A stretch of DNA of 64,000 nt from Nitrospira sp. ND1 (lineage in GTDB: Bacteria > Nitrospirota > Nitrospiria > Nitrospirales > Nitrospiraceae). The position numbers and the translations under genes were made by a program. The stretch covers positions 1,086,795 through 1,150,794 of the forward strand of contig NZ_FWEX01000006.1 of the NCBI RefSeq assembly GCF_900170025.1. Direction: 5' to 3'. Shown here piece by piece: positions 18,988-28,103 of the stretch. The first letter of the stretch is position 1, and each line of letters begins with the position of its first letter. A model generated the notes under the pieces. That model made no database searches. It saw only the letters and a list, made by a program, of their open reading frames with translations, and was not told the origin of the DNA.

Positions 18988-19806
18988 ATGGCTACCTATG
19001 CAATCGGCGATGTACAAGGCTGCTTTGCCTCGCTCAGACAGCTCACCAAGACGGTCGGATTCAATCCGGCAGAGGACCGTCTCTGGTTCGTGGGGGATCT
19101 CGTCAATCGCGGGCCGGACTCGCTTGGTGTCCTTCGCTATATCCGGGACCTCGGGCCGGCTGCGGTCACCGTGCTCGGCAATCACGACCTGTTCCTGCTT
19201 GCCGTGGCGACCGGCCTGACAACCTTTCGGCGCGACGATACGTTGACCCAAATCCTCGATGCCCAGGACTGCGACGAACTCACGGCCTGGCTCAGACAGC
19301 AGCCGTTGCTCTATCGGGAGGGCTCCTATGTACTGGTCCATGCGGGGCTCTTGCCGCACTGGACGATCGAGGAGGCCCAGCAATTCGCCATGGAGGCAGA
19401 AACGGCACTGCGGGGGGAACAGTTCAACACAACGCTCCGCGCCCTCCACCCCAGCGACCATTTACAATGGGCGCCCGATCTGAAAGGCCCGGTGCGCCTT
19501 GCCACCATCATCAAGGTGTTGACCCGGCTACGAACCTGCTCCGACAATGGCATCATGGAATCAACCTTCTCCGGCCCGCCGAAACTCACACCCCAGGGAT
19601 TTCACCCCTGGTTCGATGTCCCAAACCGACGAAGTGCGACCGCCACGATTGTGTTCGGGCATTGGGCGGCGATGGGTCTTCATCTCACACCGAACCTGCT
19701 CGGACTGGACAGCGGCTGCGTGTATGGGCGACGGCTCACCGCGGTGCGACTGGAGGACCGGAAGGTCTTCCAAGTGCGTTGCGAGGAGACGCGTGGAGGC
19801 AAGTGA
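18988..19806 (+). CDS. apaH: Bis(5'-nucleosyl)-tetraphosphatase, symmetrical
   Basis: A 272-residue ApaH that splits Ap4A into two ADP. The metallophosphatase motifs are clear: GDVQGCF at the start, GDLVNRGPDS, GNHD, VHAGLLP, and a terminal GHWAA. The length is usual for the family. The ATG at 18988 begins directly at the conserved MATYAIGDVQG; the longer frame adds residues with no family match. The next gene overlaps its 3' end by 14 bases. Confidence 0.95.
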   Translation: MATYAIGDVQGCFASLRQLTKTVGFNPAEDRLWFVGDLVNRGPDSLGVLRYIRDLGPAAVTVLGNHDLFLLAVATGLTTFRRDDTLTQILDAQDCDELTAWLRQQPLLYREGSYVLVHAGLLPHWTIEEAQQFAMEAETALRGEQFNTTLRALHPSDHLQWAPDLKGPVRLATIIKVLTRLRTCSDNGIMESTFSGPPKLTPQGFHPWFDVPNRRSATATIVFGHWAAMGLHLTPNLLGLDSGCVYGRRLTAVRLEDRKVFQVRCEETRGGK

Positions 19807-20332
19807 GCTGCCGGTCACGATCGATTGGCCCCGCTACAGTAGCAGGGCGCTGCCTACCTACCGATTCCTCCCGGGCCTGACTCCGCATCCACACCGCGAT
19901 CCACTGGGGCATTCCTTCGCAGAGCCGGAGCCGCGCCCGCGCCCGTTTGAACACCACCAATGGTCGAACTCGGAGGACTATCTGCATGCGATCGATCTCT
20001 ACAACTTTTTCTATTGGTGGGAAGCGCACGAAGTGTTCGAGGGTTTATGGCACGCGTGTGGACGCAAGACGACGGCGGGCAATTTCTTCCAAGCCCTCAT
20101 CCAGTTCGCCGCCGCCCATCTCAAACGCGCACTCGGCAATGAAATAGCCGCGCACAACCTTGTCCGTAGCGGGCTCCTGCGCCTGCAGAACAGTCCCACT
20201 CCCTACATGGGGCTTGATACCGTCACATTCGCCGATGACGTCACAGTGTGGATGGAGGACAACAGCCGGCCAGGCGTGCGTATTCGATTGAGACACTATG
20301 GCAACGGGCCATCAGTGAACAAGACCCCCTGA
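19793..20332 (+). CDS. DUF309-family protein
   Basis: A 179-residue protein with the DUF309 core LYNFFYWWEAHEVFEGLW followed by a helical stretch (FFQALIQFAAAHLKRALG). The function of the family is unknown. GTG at 19793 has GAGGAG (19783-19788) 4 bases upstream, and the gene overlaps apaH by 14 bases, so the two are probably translated together. The N-terminal ~65 residues are Pro/His-rich and less conserved. Confidence 0.8.
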   Translation: MEASELPVTIDWPRYSSRALPTYRFLPGLTPHPHRDPLGHSFAEPEPRPRPFEHHQWSNSEDYLHAIDLYNFFYWWEAHEVFEGLWHACGRKTTAGNFFQALIQFAAAHLKRALGNEIAAHNLVRSGLLRLQNSPTPYMGLDTVTFADDVTVWMEDNSRPGVRIRLRHYGNGPSVNKTP

Positions 20333-20486
20333 GCAATTCATCGCTCCTGGTAGGGTCAGGAACGCCCTAGATGGTTCAAGCAGCTCAGCCGACGAGTCCG
20401 CGTTGAGAAGTAAACAGCACCGTCGCTGCTGGCAACGGTAGGGATTGATTCCATCCGGGATCGAAGTTGGGGGGAACGGCAACGGG

Positions 20487-21275
20487 CTAGTGATAACTTT
20501 CAGAATCGGACGGGAAGGTGCCCTGCTCAACCTCATCCTTGTACCGGCGGAGAGCCTGCAGAGCATCGACCTTGAGATGCGCGTAGGGTTTGACGAACTT
20601 CGGCACAAACTCATCGAATAGACCCAGCAGGTCATACAGCACCAACACCTGACCGTCGCAATGCGGGCCGGCCCCGATGCCGATCGTCGGAATCGTGAGT
20701 GCCTCCGTCACGGTCTTCGCCAACCCCGCAGGAATCGCTTCCAGCACGATCCCTACGGCCCCGGCAGCTTCCAACGCCTGCGCGTCTTCAAGCAGTTGCT
20801 GCGCCCGATCCTTGCCCTTCCCCTGAACCTTATACCCGCCGTACTGATGGACCGATTGGGGCGTCATCCCGAGGTGCCCCATCACCGGGACACCAATTTT
20901 CACGATCGCCGACACACGGTCCGCAACCGCAGCTCCCCCTTCCAGCTTCACGGCATGGGCTCCGGCCTGAATGAACCGGCCGGCGTTTCGAAGCGCCTCC
21001 TCCTGGCTGACCTGGTAAGACAGAAAGGGCATATCGCCGATGACCAACGACCGCTGAGCGGCTCCGGCTACAAGCTTCGTGTGGTACAGCATCTCCTCCA
21101 TCGTGACGGAGAGGGTATTCGACTTGCCCTGTACCACCACCCCCAGGGAATCGCCCACCAGGATCACGTCAATCCCGGCCTGCTCGACCATGCGCGCAAA
21201 CAACGCGTCGTACGCGGTGACAACCGCGATCTTCCGCCTGTCGCGCTTGCACTTCTGCAAGTCGGGAACGGTCAT
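20487..21275 (-). CDS. panB: 3-methyl-2-oxobutanoate hydroxymethyltransferase
   Basis: A 262-residue PanB, which transfers a hydroxymethyl group from methylene-tetrahydrofolate to 2-oxoisovalerate in pantothenate synthesis. Conserved motifs include VTAYDALFA, VGDSLGVVVQG (metal and substrate loop), HAVKLEGG, GHLGMTPQSV and TIGIGAGPHCDGQVLV. The length is normal. Its ATG shares one base with the metF stop, so the folate cofactor producer and user are tightly coupled. Confidence 0.96.
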   Translation of the reverse strand: MTVPDLQKCKRDRRKIAVVTAYDALFARMVEQAGIDVILVGDSLGVVVQGKSNTLSVTMEEMLYHTKLVAGAAQRSLVIGDMPFLSYQVSQEEALRNAGRFIQAGAHAVKLEGGAAVADRVSAIVKIGVPVMGHLGMTPQSVHQYGGYKVQGKGKDRAQQLLEDAQALEAAGAVGIVLEAIPAGLAKTVTEALTIPTIGIGAGPHCDGQVLVLYDLLGLFDEFVPKFVKPYAHLKVDALQALRRYKDEVEQGTFPSDSESYH

Positions 21276-22165
21276 TACCCCAGCTCTGCTTTCGTGAGAA
21301 TCTCCGGCAGCCGTTCCGTCGACTTGATCGCCATGATGTGCACTCCGTCGCAGTACGGCCGCACAGCTTTGATGGTGCGCACGGCAATCTCGACACCGAC
21401 ATCGAGTGCCCGCTTGTCCCCCGCCGCGCGCATTTCGTCGATCATGTCCTGCGGCACACAGACGCCGGGAATGTTGGCGTTCATGAATTCTGCCATCTTC
21501 GCGCTACGGAGCAACAGAATTCCGGCCAGCACCTTGACCTTGAATGGACGCACCGCCTCCATGAATTTCTTGAACTGCTCCGGCTGATAAATCGCCTGGG
21601 TTTGAAAGAACTCCGCGCCCGCCCGCACTTTGACCTCGAACTTGACCAACATCGGGCCGAGCGGATCGGCTTCGGGAGTCACGGCCCCGCCGATCGTAAA
21701 AGCGGTGGACCCGTCGAGCTTGTTGCCCGCATAGTCCTTCCCGTTATTCAATCCCGTGACCAGCTGCATGACTTGAACAGAATCCAGGTCGTACACCGGC
21801 TTGGCTTCTTTATGGTCGCCTACGGTGGGATAGTCTCCGGTCAGACAGAGGATGTTCCGGATGCCCAGAATGTGCGCCCCCATGAGATCGGATTGCATCG
21901 CGATCCGATTACGGTCCCGACAGGTCAGCTGCATCACCGGGTCATGCCCCAACTCATACAACACACGGCAGACCGGCAAGGACCCGGCACGCACGATCGC
22001 GGCCGTGTTGTCGGTGACGTTCACTCCATGCACACGTCCGACGAGCGCCTTGGCACTCTCGACCACATGGGTCAGGTTCGTGCCCTTCGGCGGATTATAT
22101 TCCACCGTCACGGAAAATTGTCCCTGGGCCAATACGTCTTTGAGTCGCCGCGGCTCTCGGCTCAT
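21275..22165 (-). CDS. metF: 5,10-methylenetetrahydrofolate reductase (MetF-type)
   Basis: A 296-residue TIM-barrel reductase with the family start FSVTVEYNPPKGTNLTHV, QLTCRDRNRIAMQSDL, ILCLTGDYP (flavin/folate loop) and EFFQTQAIYQPEQF. It makes 5-methyl-tetrahydrofolate. It lacks an attached C-terminal domain; an isolated MTHFR_C-like protein is encoded at 7781. AGGAG lies before the ATG at 22165. It is followed without gap by panB and lies 183 bases after folD on the same strand. Confidence 0.93.
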   Translation of the reverse strand: MSREPRRLKDVLAQGQFSVTVEYNPPKGTNLTHVVESAKALVGRVHGVNVTDNTAAIVRAGSLPVCRVLYELGHDPVMQLTCRDRNRIAMQSDLMGAHILGIRNILCLTGDYPTVGDHKEAKPVYDLDSVQVMQLVTGLNNGKDYAGNKLDGSTAFTIGGAVTPEADPLGPMLVKFEVKVRAGAEFFQTQAIYQPEQFKKFMEAVRPFKVKVLAGILLLRSAKMAEFMNANIPGVCVPQDMIDEMRAAGDKRALDVGVEIAVRTIKAVRPYCDGVHIMAIKSTERLPEILTKAELG

Positions 22166-22348
22166 GCGAGTCTCCTATACATCTCGATCCTTACCTGCCC
22201 TTCTCCACTGTCGCAACGGACAAGCCGCTGGCTCCATACTGCGCACGCCTCGCGAGGGCCTACCGAGGCCGCGCGTGATGCGACGCGAGGAATATCGAGG
22301 TCCCGTCGGCGCCGGCGAGCAAATCAGCCGGCAGCCTCTCGATCAACC

Positions 22349-23209
22349 CTATTTCATCCCTGCCATTCTCTTAGCAGATTCAACCGTATTGTCGAGCAAC
22401 ATCGCAATCGTCATCGGTCCGACACCGCCGGGAACCGGACTGATCCACCCGGCCTTGTGGCTGACCGGCTCGAAATCCACGTCGCCGCAGAGCTTGCCGT
22501 CCGGCAGCTTGTTGGTGCCCACGTCGATCACGACCGCACCCTCTCGCACCATATCCGCCGTCACGAACTTGGCTTTCCCGATCGCCACCAACAGCAGATC
22601 GGCCTCACGGCAGACCGCCGCAAGGTCCTTCGTCTTCGAATGGCAAATCGTAACGGTGGCATTGCGTTGGAGCAACATCAGCGCCAACGGTTTGCCGACG
22701 ATATTGCTCCGTCCGACGACCACGGCGCGCTTGCCTTCGATCGACACGCCGGTCGATTCGATCATCTTGATGACCCCCTTCGGCGTACAGGCTTCGAAGA
22801 CCGGGTTGCCTTCGACCAACCGTCCGAAGTTGTAGGGGTGAAACCCGTCGGCATCCTTATTCGGCGAGACCGCCTCCAGTACCACGCGGCTCTCGATGTG
22901 CTTGGGCAGCGGCAGCTGGACCAAGATGCCGTGAATCTTCGGATCGGCGTTCTTCTTTTCGATCAATGCCAGCAGCTCTGCTTGCGTCGTGCTAGCCGGC
23001 AACTTGTGATCGTCCACATAGATCCCTGCCAATTCGCAGGCCTTCTGTTTATTCCTGACGTACACGTGCGACGCAGGATCGTCTCCCACCAAAATCGTCG
23101 CCAGTCCCGGCTTGACTCCTGTTTTGGCCAGCACCGCGGCCGACTCTACAGCCAGTCGTTCCCGGACTTGCTGTGCCAACGCTTTTCCATCGATAATTCG
23201 AGCTGCCAC
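22349..23209 (-). CDS. folD: Bifunctional methylenetetrahydrofolate dehydrogenase/cyclohydrolase
   Basis: A 286-residue FolD that interconverts methylene-, methenyl- and formyl-tetrahydrofolate. It has YVRNKQKAC with the catalytic Lys, GILVQLPLPKHI, VVGRSNIVGKPLALML (NADP site) and PVPGGVGPMTIAML. GTG at 23209 is chosen: GGGAGGA lies 6 bases upstream and it matches the usual N-terminus (ARIIDGKALAQ). A predicted promoter lies 34 bases upstream. With metF and panB it forms a one-carbon group. Confidence 0.95.
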   Translation of the reverse strand: MAARIIDGKALAQQVRERLAVESAAVLAKTGVKPGLATILVGDDPASHVYVRNKQKACELAGIYVDDHKLPASTTQAELLALIEKKNADPKIHGILVQLPLPKHIESRVVLEAVSPNKDADGFHPYNFGRLVEGNPVFEACTPKGVIKMIESTGVSIEGKRAVVVGRSNIVGKPLALMLLQRNATVTICHSKTKDLAAVCREADLLLVAIGKAKFVTADMVREGAVVIDVGTNKLPDGKLCGDVDFEPVSHKAGWISPVPGGVGPMTIAMLLDNTVESAKRMAGMK

Positions 23210-23249
23210 GATATCCTCCCTGGCCTGAATAGAATCAAAAAGTGTCGGC

Positions 23250-23279
23250 ACCATAGCAGGCAATTTTTCAACAAGTCAA
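23250..23279 (-). promoter_or_regulatory. Predicted sigma70-type promoter of folD
   Basis: Minus strand: TTGACT (23279-23274), an 18-base spacer and TATGGT (23255-23250). Transcription would start near 23243, 34 bases before the GTG start. Confidence 0.5.
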
Positions 23280-23400
23280 CGCTGGCGGCTCCGCGTAGAC
23301 CACCGACAACGCCCCGTTAGGAAGCGATATTCCACCGCTCCTCTCCTGTCGCAGCCACTTCGCAATCAGTCGCGCCTCCATGCACCGACCTGCGGCTTCC

Positions 23401-23430
23401 TTGACAGTCTCCGAGGCCCTTGGCTACGAT
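23401..23430 (+). promoter_or_regulatory. Predicted sigma70-type promoter of the beta-propeller gene
   Basis: TTGACA at 23401-23406, an 18-base spacer and TACGAT at 23425-23430. The next ATG is at 23466. Confidence 0.5.
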
Positions 23431-23465
23431 GCATCTACAGAATCCTCTGTGCGACACCTTCGTTC

Positions 23466-24497
23466 ATGAATTCCAGGACCATCCGCCACAACAGATTCAC
23501 ACGGCTACTGCGCCGCCGCCGTCTCGGTCTGGCGCTCGCTCTGGCCATTGGAATCCTGCTCCATCACCCCTGGGCCTGGGCGCTCCAAGTGAGCGGACTG
23601 GAGTCTCCGCATAGTTTTCTGGCCGACCCGGCGACGAGGTCCTATTACATTTCGAACATCAACGGGGAAGCCGACGCCCGGGATAACAATGGATTCATTA
23701 CCAAGCTGAGCGACGACGGCCGGATCACCGCCTTCAAGTTCATTGAGGGCGGCCGTGGAGACGTCACGCTCCATGCCCCCAAGGGCATGGTGGTCGTCGA
23801 TGACGTCCTCTACGTCACCGACCTGGATACCCTGCGCGCCTTCGACAAGACGACGAGTAAACCCCTCGCTACTCTGGCGCTCCCACGCCCCGCAGCCGGC
23901 GGCGCCGCCCAGTCCCTCACCGATGTGGCCTCCGATGGCCAAGGCCATCTCTACCTAGCCGACCAGGGCAGCAACGCGATCTACCGCGTGGATCTGGGGC
24001 CGACATTGACGTTGTCGTTGTATGTCTCTGGTGCCCACTTGGCCGGCCCCTCCGGAGTCGCCGTGCATCCCAAGACCGGGCATGTGGTGGTGGTCAGTTA
24101 TGATTCCGGAAAGATTTTCGACATCACCCCGGAAGGTGCGCTCACAGAACTGGCATCGAACGGATTTTTTACCGCCCGATTCCAGAATCTCAGCGGCGTG
24201 GATTTCGACCGGTGGGGCAGCATGTATGTCTCGGATGGGACGAAGGGCAAGATCTGGCGCATGCTCCCGAACGGGAAATTCCAGGTGATCGCGGAATACC
24301 TGCCGGGCCCATCCGATGTGGGAATCGACCGAGTCAACCACCTGATTCTCGTCCCCTACCAAGACTCCAATGCCGCCGAGGTGAACGGCCTCGAATCGCC
24401 GACGGCTTCATCGGGTGATCGGGCCAAACGCACACTGGCGGACTATGGATTCGTCGAACCCAAGAAATCCGACAAGGAAGGATCTCCTCGCAAATGA
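23466..24497 (+). CDS. Secreted six-bladed beta-propeller (SMP-30/NHL-like) protein
   Basis: A 343-residue protein with an N-terminal basic signal region (RRRRLGLALALAIGILLHH) and signal cleavage near WAWA. Repeated propeller-type strands follow: GLESPHSFLAD, APKGMVVVDDVLYVTD, GPSGVAVHPKTGHVVVVS, NLSGVDFDRWGSMYVSD and GPSDVGIDRVNHLIL. These match SMP-30/NHL-type propellers. No catalytic assignment is possible. No strong ribosome site was seen before 23466. The gene ends with an ATGA overlap into the next one, so the pair is an operon. Confidence 0.7.
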   Translation: MNSRTIRHNRFTRLLRRRRLGLALALAIGILLHHPWAWALQVSGLESPHSFLADPATRSYYISNINGEADARDNNGFITKLSDDGRITAFKFIEGGRGDVTLHAPKGMVVVDDVLYVTDLDTLRAFDKTTSKPLATLALPRPAAGGAAQSLTDVASDGQGHLYLADQGSNAIYRVDLGPTLTLSLYVSGAHLAGPSGVAVHPKTGHVVVVSYDSGKIFDITPEGALTELASNGFFTARFQNLSGVDFDRWGSMYVSDGTKGKIWRMLPNGKFQVIAEYLPGPSDVGIDRVNHLILVPYQDSNAAEVNGLESPTASSGDRAKRTLADYGFVEPKKSDKEGSPRK

Positions 24498-25192
24498 GCC
24501 GATGTGTCTACTGCAAGCAACGCAAGGGCAAACGTTCCTGTCCCGCCCTCACCGGTTTGATCTGCAGCCAATGCTGCGGGGAACATCGACTGACGAGAAT
24601 CTCCTGTCCTCCTGACTGCGACTATCTCGACACCGGGAGTGACTACCAGCAGAAGCGGTTGGGCGAGCAGTTTGCCCCGGTCCGGCGGGAGCTCTACCGG
24701 CAACTGAGTGTGGCGGGAGGCGAAAAGGCGGCCGCGCTGTTCAACCTCATCGAGGTCGTCACCTTCGGCTATTTCCACGACCGGCGAGACGGCCAGGATG
24801 CCGAAGTCTTTGCCGCCATCCAAGCCCTTCGTCGGACCTTGAGCCCCCTTCATGTGCCGTCGGCCCCGATGCCGGTGTTCGCGGAACGACTCAAGAAGGA
24901 ATACGACACGTTCGTCAAACAACAGCCTCAACAGGTGAGTGATGCTGGTTCAGCCCCGGAAATTCTCGATCGCGCGGTCGCGATCCTCACAGAGTTTTCA
25001 GGCCAGGACTTTCAATCACGCCGCTTCCTGAACGGCATGATCGGCTACGTCAAAACCTTCCACCCCGAGATTGCAGAGCATCTGACCAAACAGCACGAAG
25101 CCGGCCGGATCGTGCTCCCGGGCCAACTGACCCCGCCCCCCCAGGAGCCGACCCATGTTCACGGCCCAGAGTGCCATCACCACCACCACTAA
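24494..25192 (+). CDS. Zinc-ribbon hypothetical protein with natural C-terminal His tail
   Basis: A 232-residue protein. The first 45 residues carry eight cysteines (CVYCKQRKGKRSC, GLICSQCCGEHR, CPPDCDYL), a strong metal-binding domain. A helical middle follows. The end is HVHGPECHHHHH, a natural His-rich tail that could bind nickel, zinc or copper. It overlaps the propeller gene by 4 bases (ATGA) and is therefore translationally coupled. I do not recognise a function; metal binding is inferred from residues only. Confidence 0.7.
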   Translation: MSRCVYCKQRKGKRSCPALTGLICSQCCGEHRLTRISCPPDCDYLDTGSDYQQKRLGEQFAPVRRELYRQLSVAGGEKAAALFNLIEVVTFGYFHDRRDGQDAEVFAAIQALRRTLSPLHVPSAPMPVFAERLKKEYDTFVKQQPQQVSDAGSAPEILDRAVAILTEFSGQDFQSRRFLNGMIGYVKTFHPEIAEHLTKQHEAGRIVLPGQLTPPPQEPTHVHGPECHHHHH

Positions 25193-25385
25193 ACCCGCAT
25201 CTCGTCGGGCCGGCATCCGTCACTGCCCCGCCATGCTCGTCACCACCCGCTCCTATTAATTCCTGTACCTCCCTACGCTCATTTTCTCTTTAGTTTCGGC
25301 TGATTTGTACCGATACAGGCGTGCCAAGGCCTACGACTGCGCGAAAGAGCGCGGCCAGGCGAATCGCCACAACTAACTGAAACTC

Positions 25386-27137
25386 ATGGGCTCTTTCGTT
25401 ATGGATCTGCTGGCAAGTCTGCCCAAGGGAGATGCACTGGCCGAACCGGCATGGAACTCCCGTCACAGGGGAATTCTTTCGATCCTCTGGCTCCACGTGC
25501 TGAGCGTGCCGATGTTCGGTATCTACATGGAGGCAAGTCCCTCCCTCTATCTCGGGGGAGGAGGGCTCCTTGCCTTCATCGCCGTCGCCGCACGGCTTTC
25601 CGTTGTCCGCCGCCGTCTCCAATCTGCCATCGCCACCTGCGGGCTCATGACAGCTTCGGCCCTCCTGGTACACCTCTCCGGGGGTCAAATCGAACTGCAC
25701 TTTCATTTTTTCGTGATGATGTCCGTCATCGTGCTGTACCAGGATTGGTTTCCGTTTCTCGTAGGGCTCCAATTTATCATCCTCGATCACGGGGTGGTGG
25801 GCACGCTCATGCCCGACATGGTGTACGGACATGCCCAAGGGCAAACACACCCCTGGACCTGGGCCTTGATCCATGGCGGTTTCATCCTGGCCGAATGTGC
25901 GGCCCTGCTCTACTTCTGGCGGGTCAATGAACTCGCACAAAATGAGGTCCGGCAAAGCGAGGCCAGAACTCGCATGATCATCGAAACCGCCCTCGACGCC
26001 GTGATCACGTCGGATGCCACGGGGACCATAACCGGGTGGAACACCCAGGCTGAGTTGATGTTTGACGTCCCACGGACCGAGGCGATCGGAAAATACCTGA
26101 CCACCTACGTATCCGCCTCATACCCCTCAACTGAACCAGGCCCCATCACTCCGTACGCGGGGTTAGTCCCCGGAGCCATCCTCAACCGGCGTAGTGAAAT
26201 GCTGGGCCACACCTGCCAGGGAACAAGTTTCCCCGTGGAAATCGCCATGAGCTGTCTGACCGTCGGCGGGACGCAGCAGTTCACCATTTTCGTGCAGGAC
26301 ATTTCCGAGCGAAAGCAACAGGAAGAGCGCCTCCATCGCGCGAAGGAGGCCGCCGAGGCTGCCAGCCTGGCCAAATCCCAATTCCTGGCCAACATGAGTC
26401 ATGAAATTCGAACCCCCATGAACGGCGTCCTCGGCATGACCGAACTCCTCCTGACGACCCCGCTGAACGACAAACAACGCCGATACGCCGACACCGTACA
26501 CAACTCGGGAACCAGCCTGTTGCACATCATCAATGACATTCTGGATTTCTCCAAGATCGAAGCCGGCCGCCTAGTCTTGGAATACATCCCCTTCGGTCTC
26601 CGTCAGATGCTCACCGAAACCATCGGGCTCTATCACGAACAGGCTCGAAAAAAGGGACTGACGCTGAGCGTGACCATTGCGCCGGAATCGCCGGACATGG
26701 TCCACGGCGATCCGCACCGGCTCCGTCAGATTCTGACCAACCTGGTCGGCAATGCCCTCAAATTCACCGAGACGGGAAATGTGGCGGTCTTCGTGCGACC
26801 GGACGATGGCGATCAGGGACGGGTGCGCATTGAGGTAACCGATACGGGCATCGGCATTCCGCTGCATGCTCAGGAAAAGATTTTCGACTCCTTCTCGCAG
26901 GCGGACGGATCGATGACGAGAAAATACGGCGGCACCGGACTTGGACTCGCCATCGTGAAGCAACTGGTCGGCATGATGGGCGGACAACTCGGCCTCACCA
27001 GCACACCCGGACAAGGCACGACCTTCTGGTTCACGATCTCCGTAGACAGGAGCGGCTCACCCGAGACGGAGTCGCAGCCGCACAGGTCCGATGAGACCAC
27101 CCCCACGATGTCCACACGACAGCAACCAGACAACTAG
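25386..27137 (+). CDS. Membrane histidine kinase with multi-helix sensor and PAS domain
   Basis: A 583-residue kinase without receiver. About 170 N-terminal residues form several transmembrane helices with a notable His-rich core (LSGGQIELHFHFFVMM, then LYQDWFPFLV and ILDHGVVG), similar to sensor regions of some other signalling proteins. A PAS domain (about 190-310), HisKA with His339 ([15 protein letters not shown]) and HATPase ([13 protein letters not shown]) follow. It needs an external receiver, and the REC-bearing kinases downstream are candidates. It is 15 bases upstream of the FIST gene. The ligand is unknown; clustered His residues could bind a metal. Confidence 0.85.
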   Translation: MGSFVMDLLASLPKGDALAEPAWNSRHRGILSILWLHVLSVPMFGIYMEASPSLYLGGGGLLAFIAVAARLSVVRRRLQSAIATCGLMTASALLVHLSGGQIELHFHFFVMMSVIVLYQDWFPFLVGLQFIILDHGVVGTLMPDMVYGHAQGQTHPWTWALIHGGFILAECAALLYFWRVNELAQNEVRQSEARTRMIIETALDAVITSDATGTITGWNTQAELMFDVPRTEAIGKYLTTYVSASYPSTEPGPITPYAGLVPGAILNRRSEMLGHTCQGTSFPVEIAMSCLTVGGTQQFTIFVQDISERKQQEERLHRAKEAAEAASLAKSQFLANMSHEIRTPMNGVLGMTELLLTTPLNDKQRRYADTVHNSGTSLLHIINDILDFSKIEAGRLVLEYIPFGLRQMLTETIGLYHEQARKKGLTLSVTIAPESPDMVHGDPHRLRQILTNLVGNALKFTETGNVAVFVRPDDGDQGRVRIEVTDTGIGIPLHAQEKIFDSFSQADGSMTRKYGGTGLGLAIVKQLVGMMGGQLGLTSTPGQGTTFWFTISVDRSGSPETESQPHRSDETTPTMSTRQQPDN

Positions 27138-28044
27138 AAGGAGATCCCTCACATGCATGTCGAGACTTGCGCTATCAAAACCGGCAGTTCCTTCTCTCCT
27201 GCGTCGCTCTCCACACTGGATTCGGAGGAAACCCTCGTCCTGCTCTTCGGAGCCCCGGACTTGATCGATACGCCGCATCGCATCCGCGAGGTCGTCGACG
27301 CCTGCCCCCGGAGTCACGTGATGGGCTGTTCGACGGCAGGCGAAATTCACGGATGCGAAATTTTTGATGACAGCATCGCCGTCGCCGCCGTGCGCTTCGA
27401 CCACACCCCGATCCGCACGGCCCACGCGGCAGTGCACTCCCCAAACGATTCGTACGCCGCCGGACGCGCGATCGCCGCACAGCTCAGACAACCTTCGCTG
27501 CGAGGCGTCCTGGTCCTATCCGACGGCCTGAATGTCAACGGCAGCGAACTCGTGAAAGGACTCAATGACACGCTGGGAGAGGCCGTGGTTGTCACCGGCG
27601 GGCTGGCCGGCGATGGGACTCACTTCAAACGGACATGGGTGTTGAAAGATCGCACGCCCCAAAGCGGCTACGTGACCGCCGTCGGATTCTATGGCGACCA
27701 CATCCGGCTTGGACATGGCTCGAAGGGGGGCTGGGATAAATTCGGCCCGGAACGCCAGGTCACCAAATCGATCGGCAACGTGCTCTATGAGCTGGACGGC
27801 CGCGCCGCACTGGGGCTCTACAAAGAATATCTGGGGGATCGTGCCTCCGGACTGCCCGCCACCGGGCTCCTGTTCCCTCTTGCCATCAGAACCTCGCAGG
27901 CAGAGGGGAAAGTCCTGGTCCGCACCATTCTGGCCGTGGACGAAGCCACCCAATCCATGACGTTTGCCGGAGACATTCCCGAAGGGGTCTTCGCGCAGCT
28001 GATGCGCGCGAATTTCGATCGGCTGATTCAGGGCGCATAGAGGT

Positions 28045-28067
28045 GGCTCCGGTTGGTTGGACAGTGT
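28045..28067 (+). repeat. IS left inverted repeat
   Basis: GGCTCCGG, six mismatched bases, then GGACAGTGT. The reverse complement of 29293-29315 matches this at 18 of 23 positions. Confidence 0.75.
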
Positions 28068-28103
28068 CGGCCCATTCTTAAGTGGCGCCTGGCGGATTGT
28101 TGA

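Noticed and set aside
21338-23320. Long plus-strand open frame (660 codons)
   Set aside because: It lies antisense to metF and folD, which have clear family motifs; the frame is a by-product of high GC.
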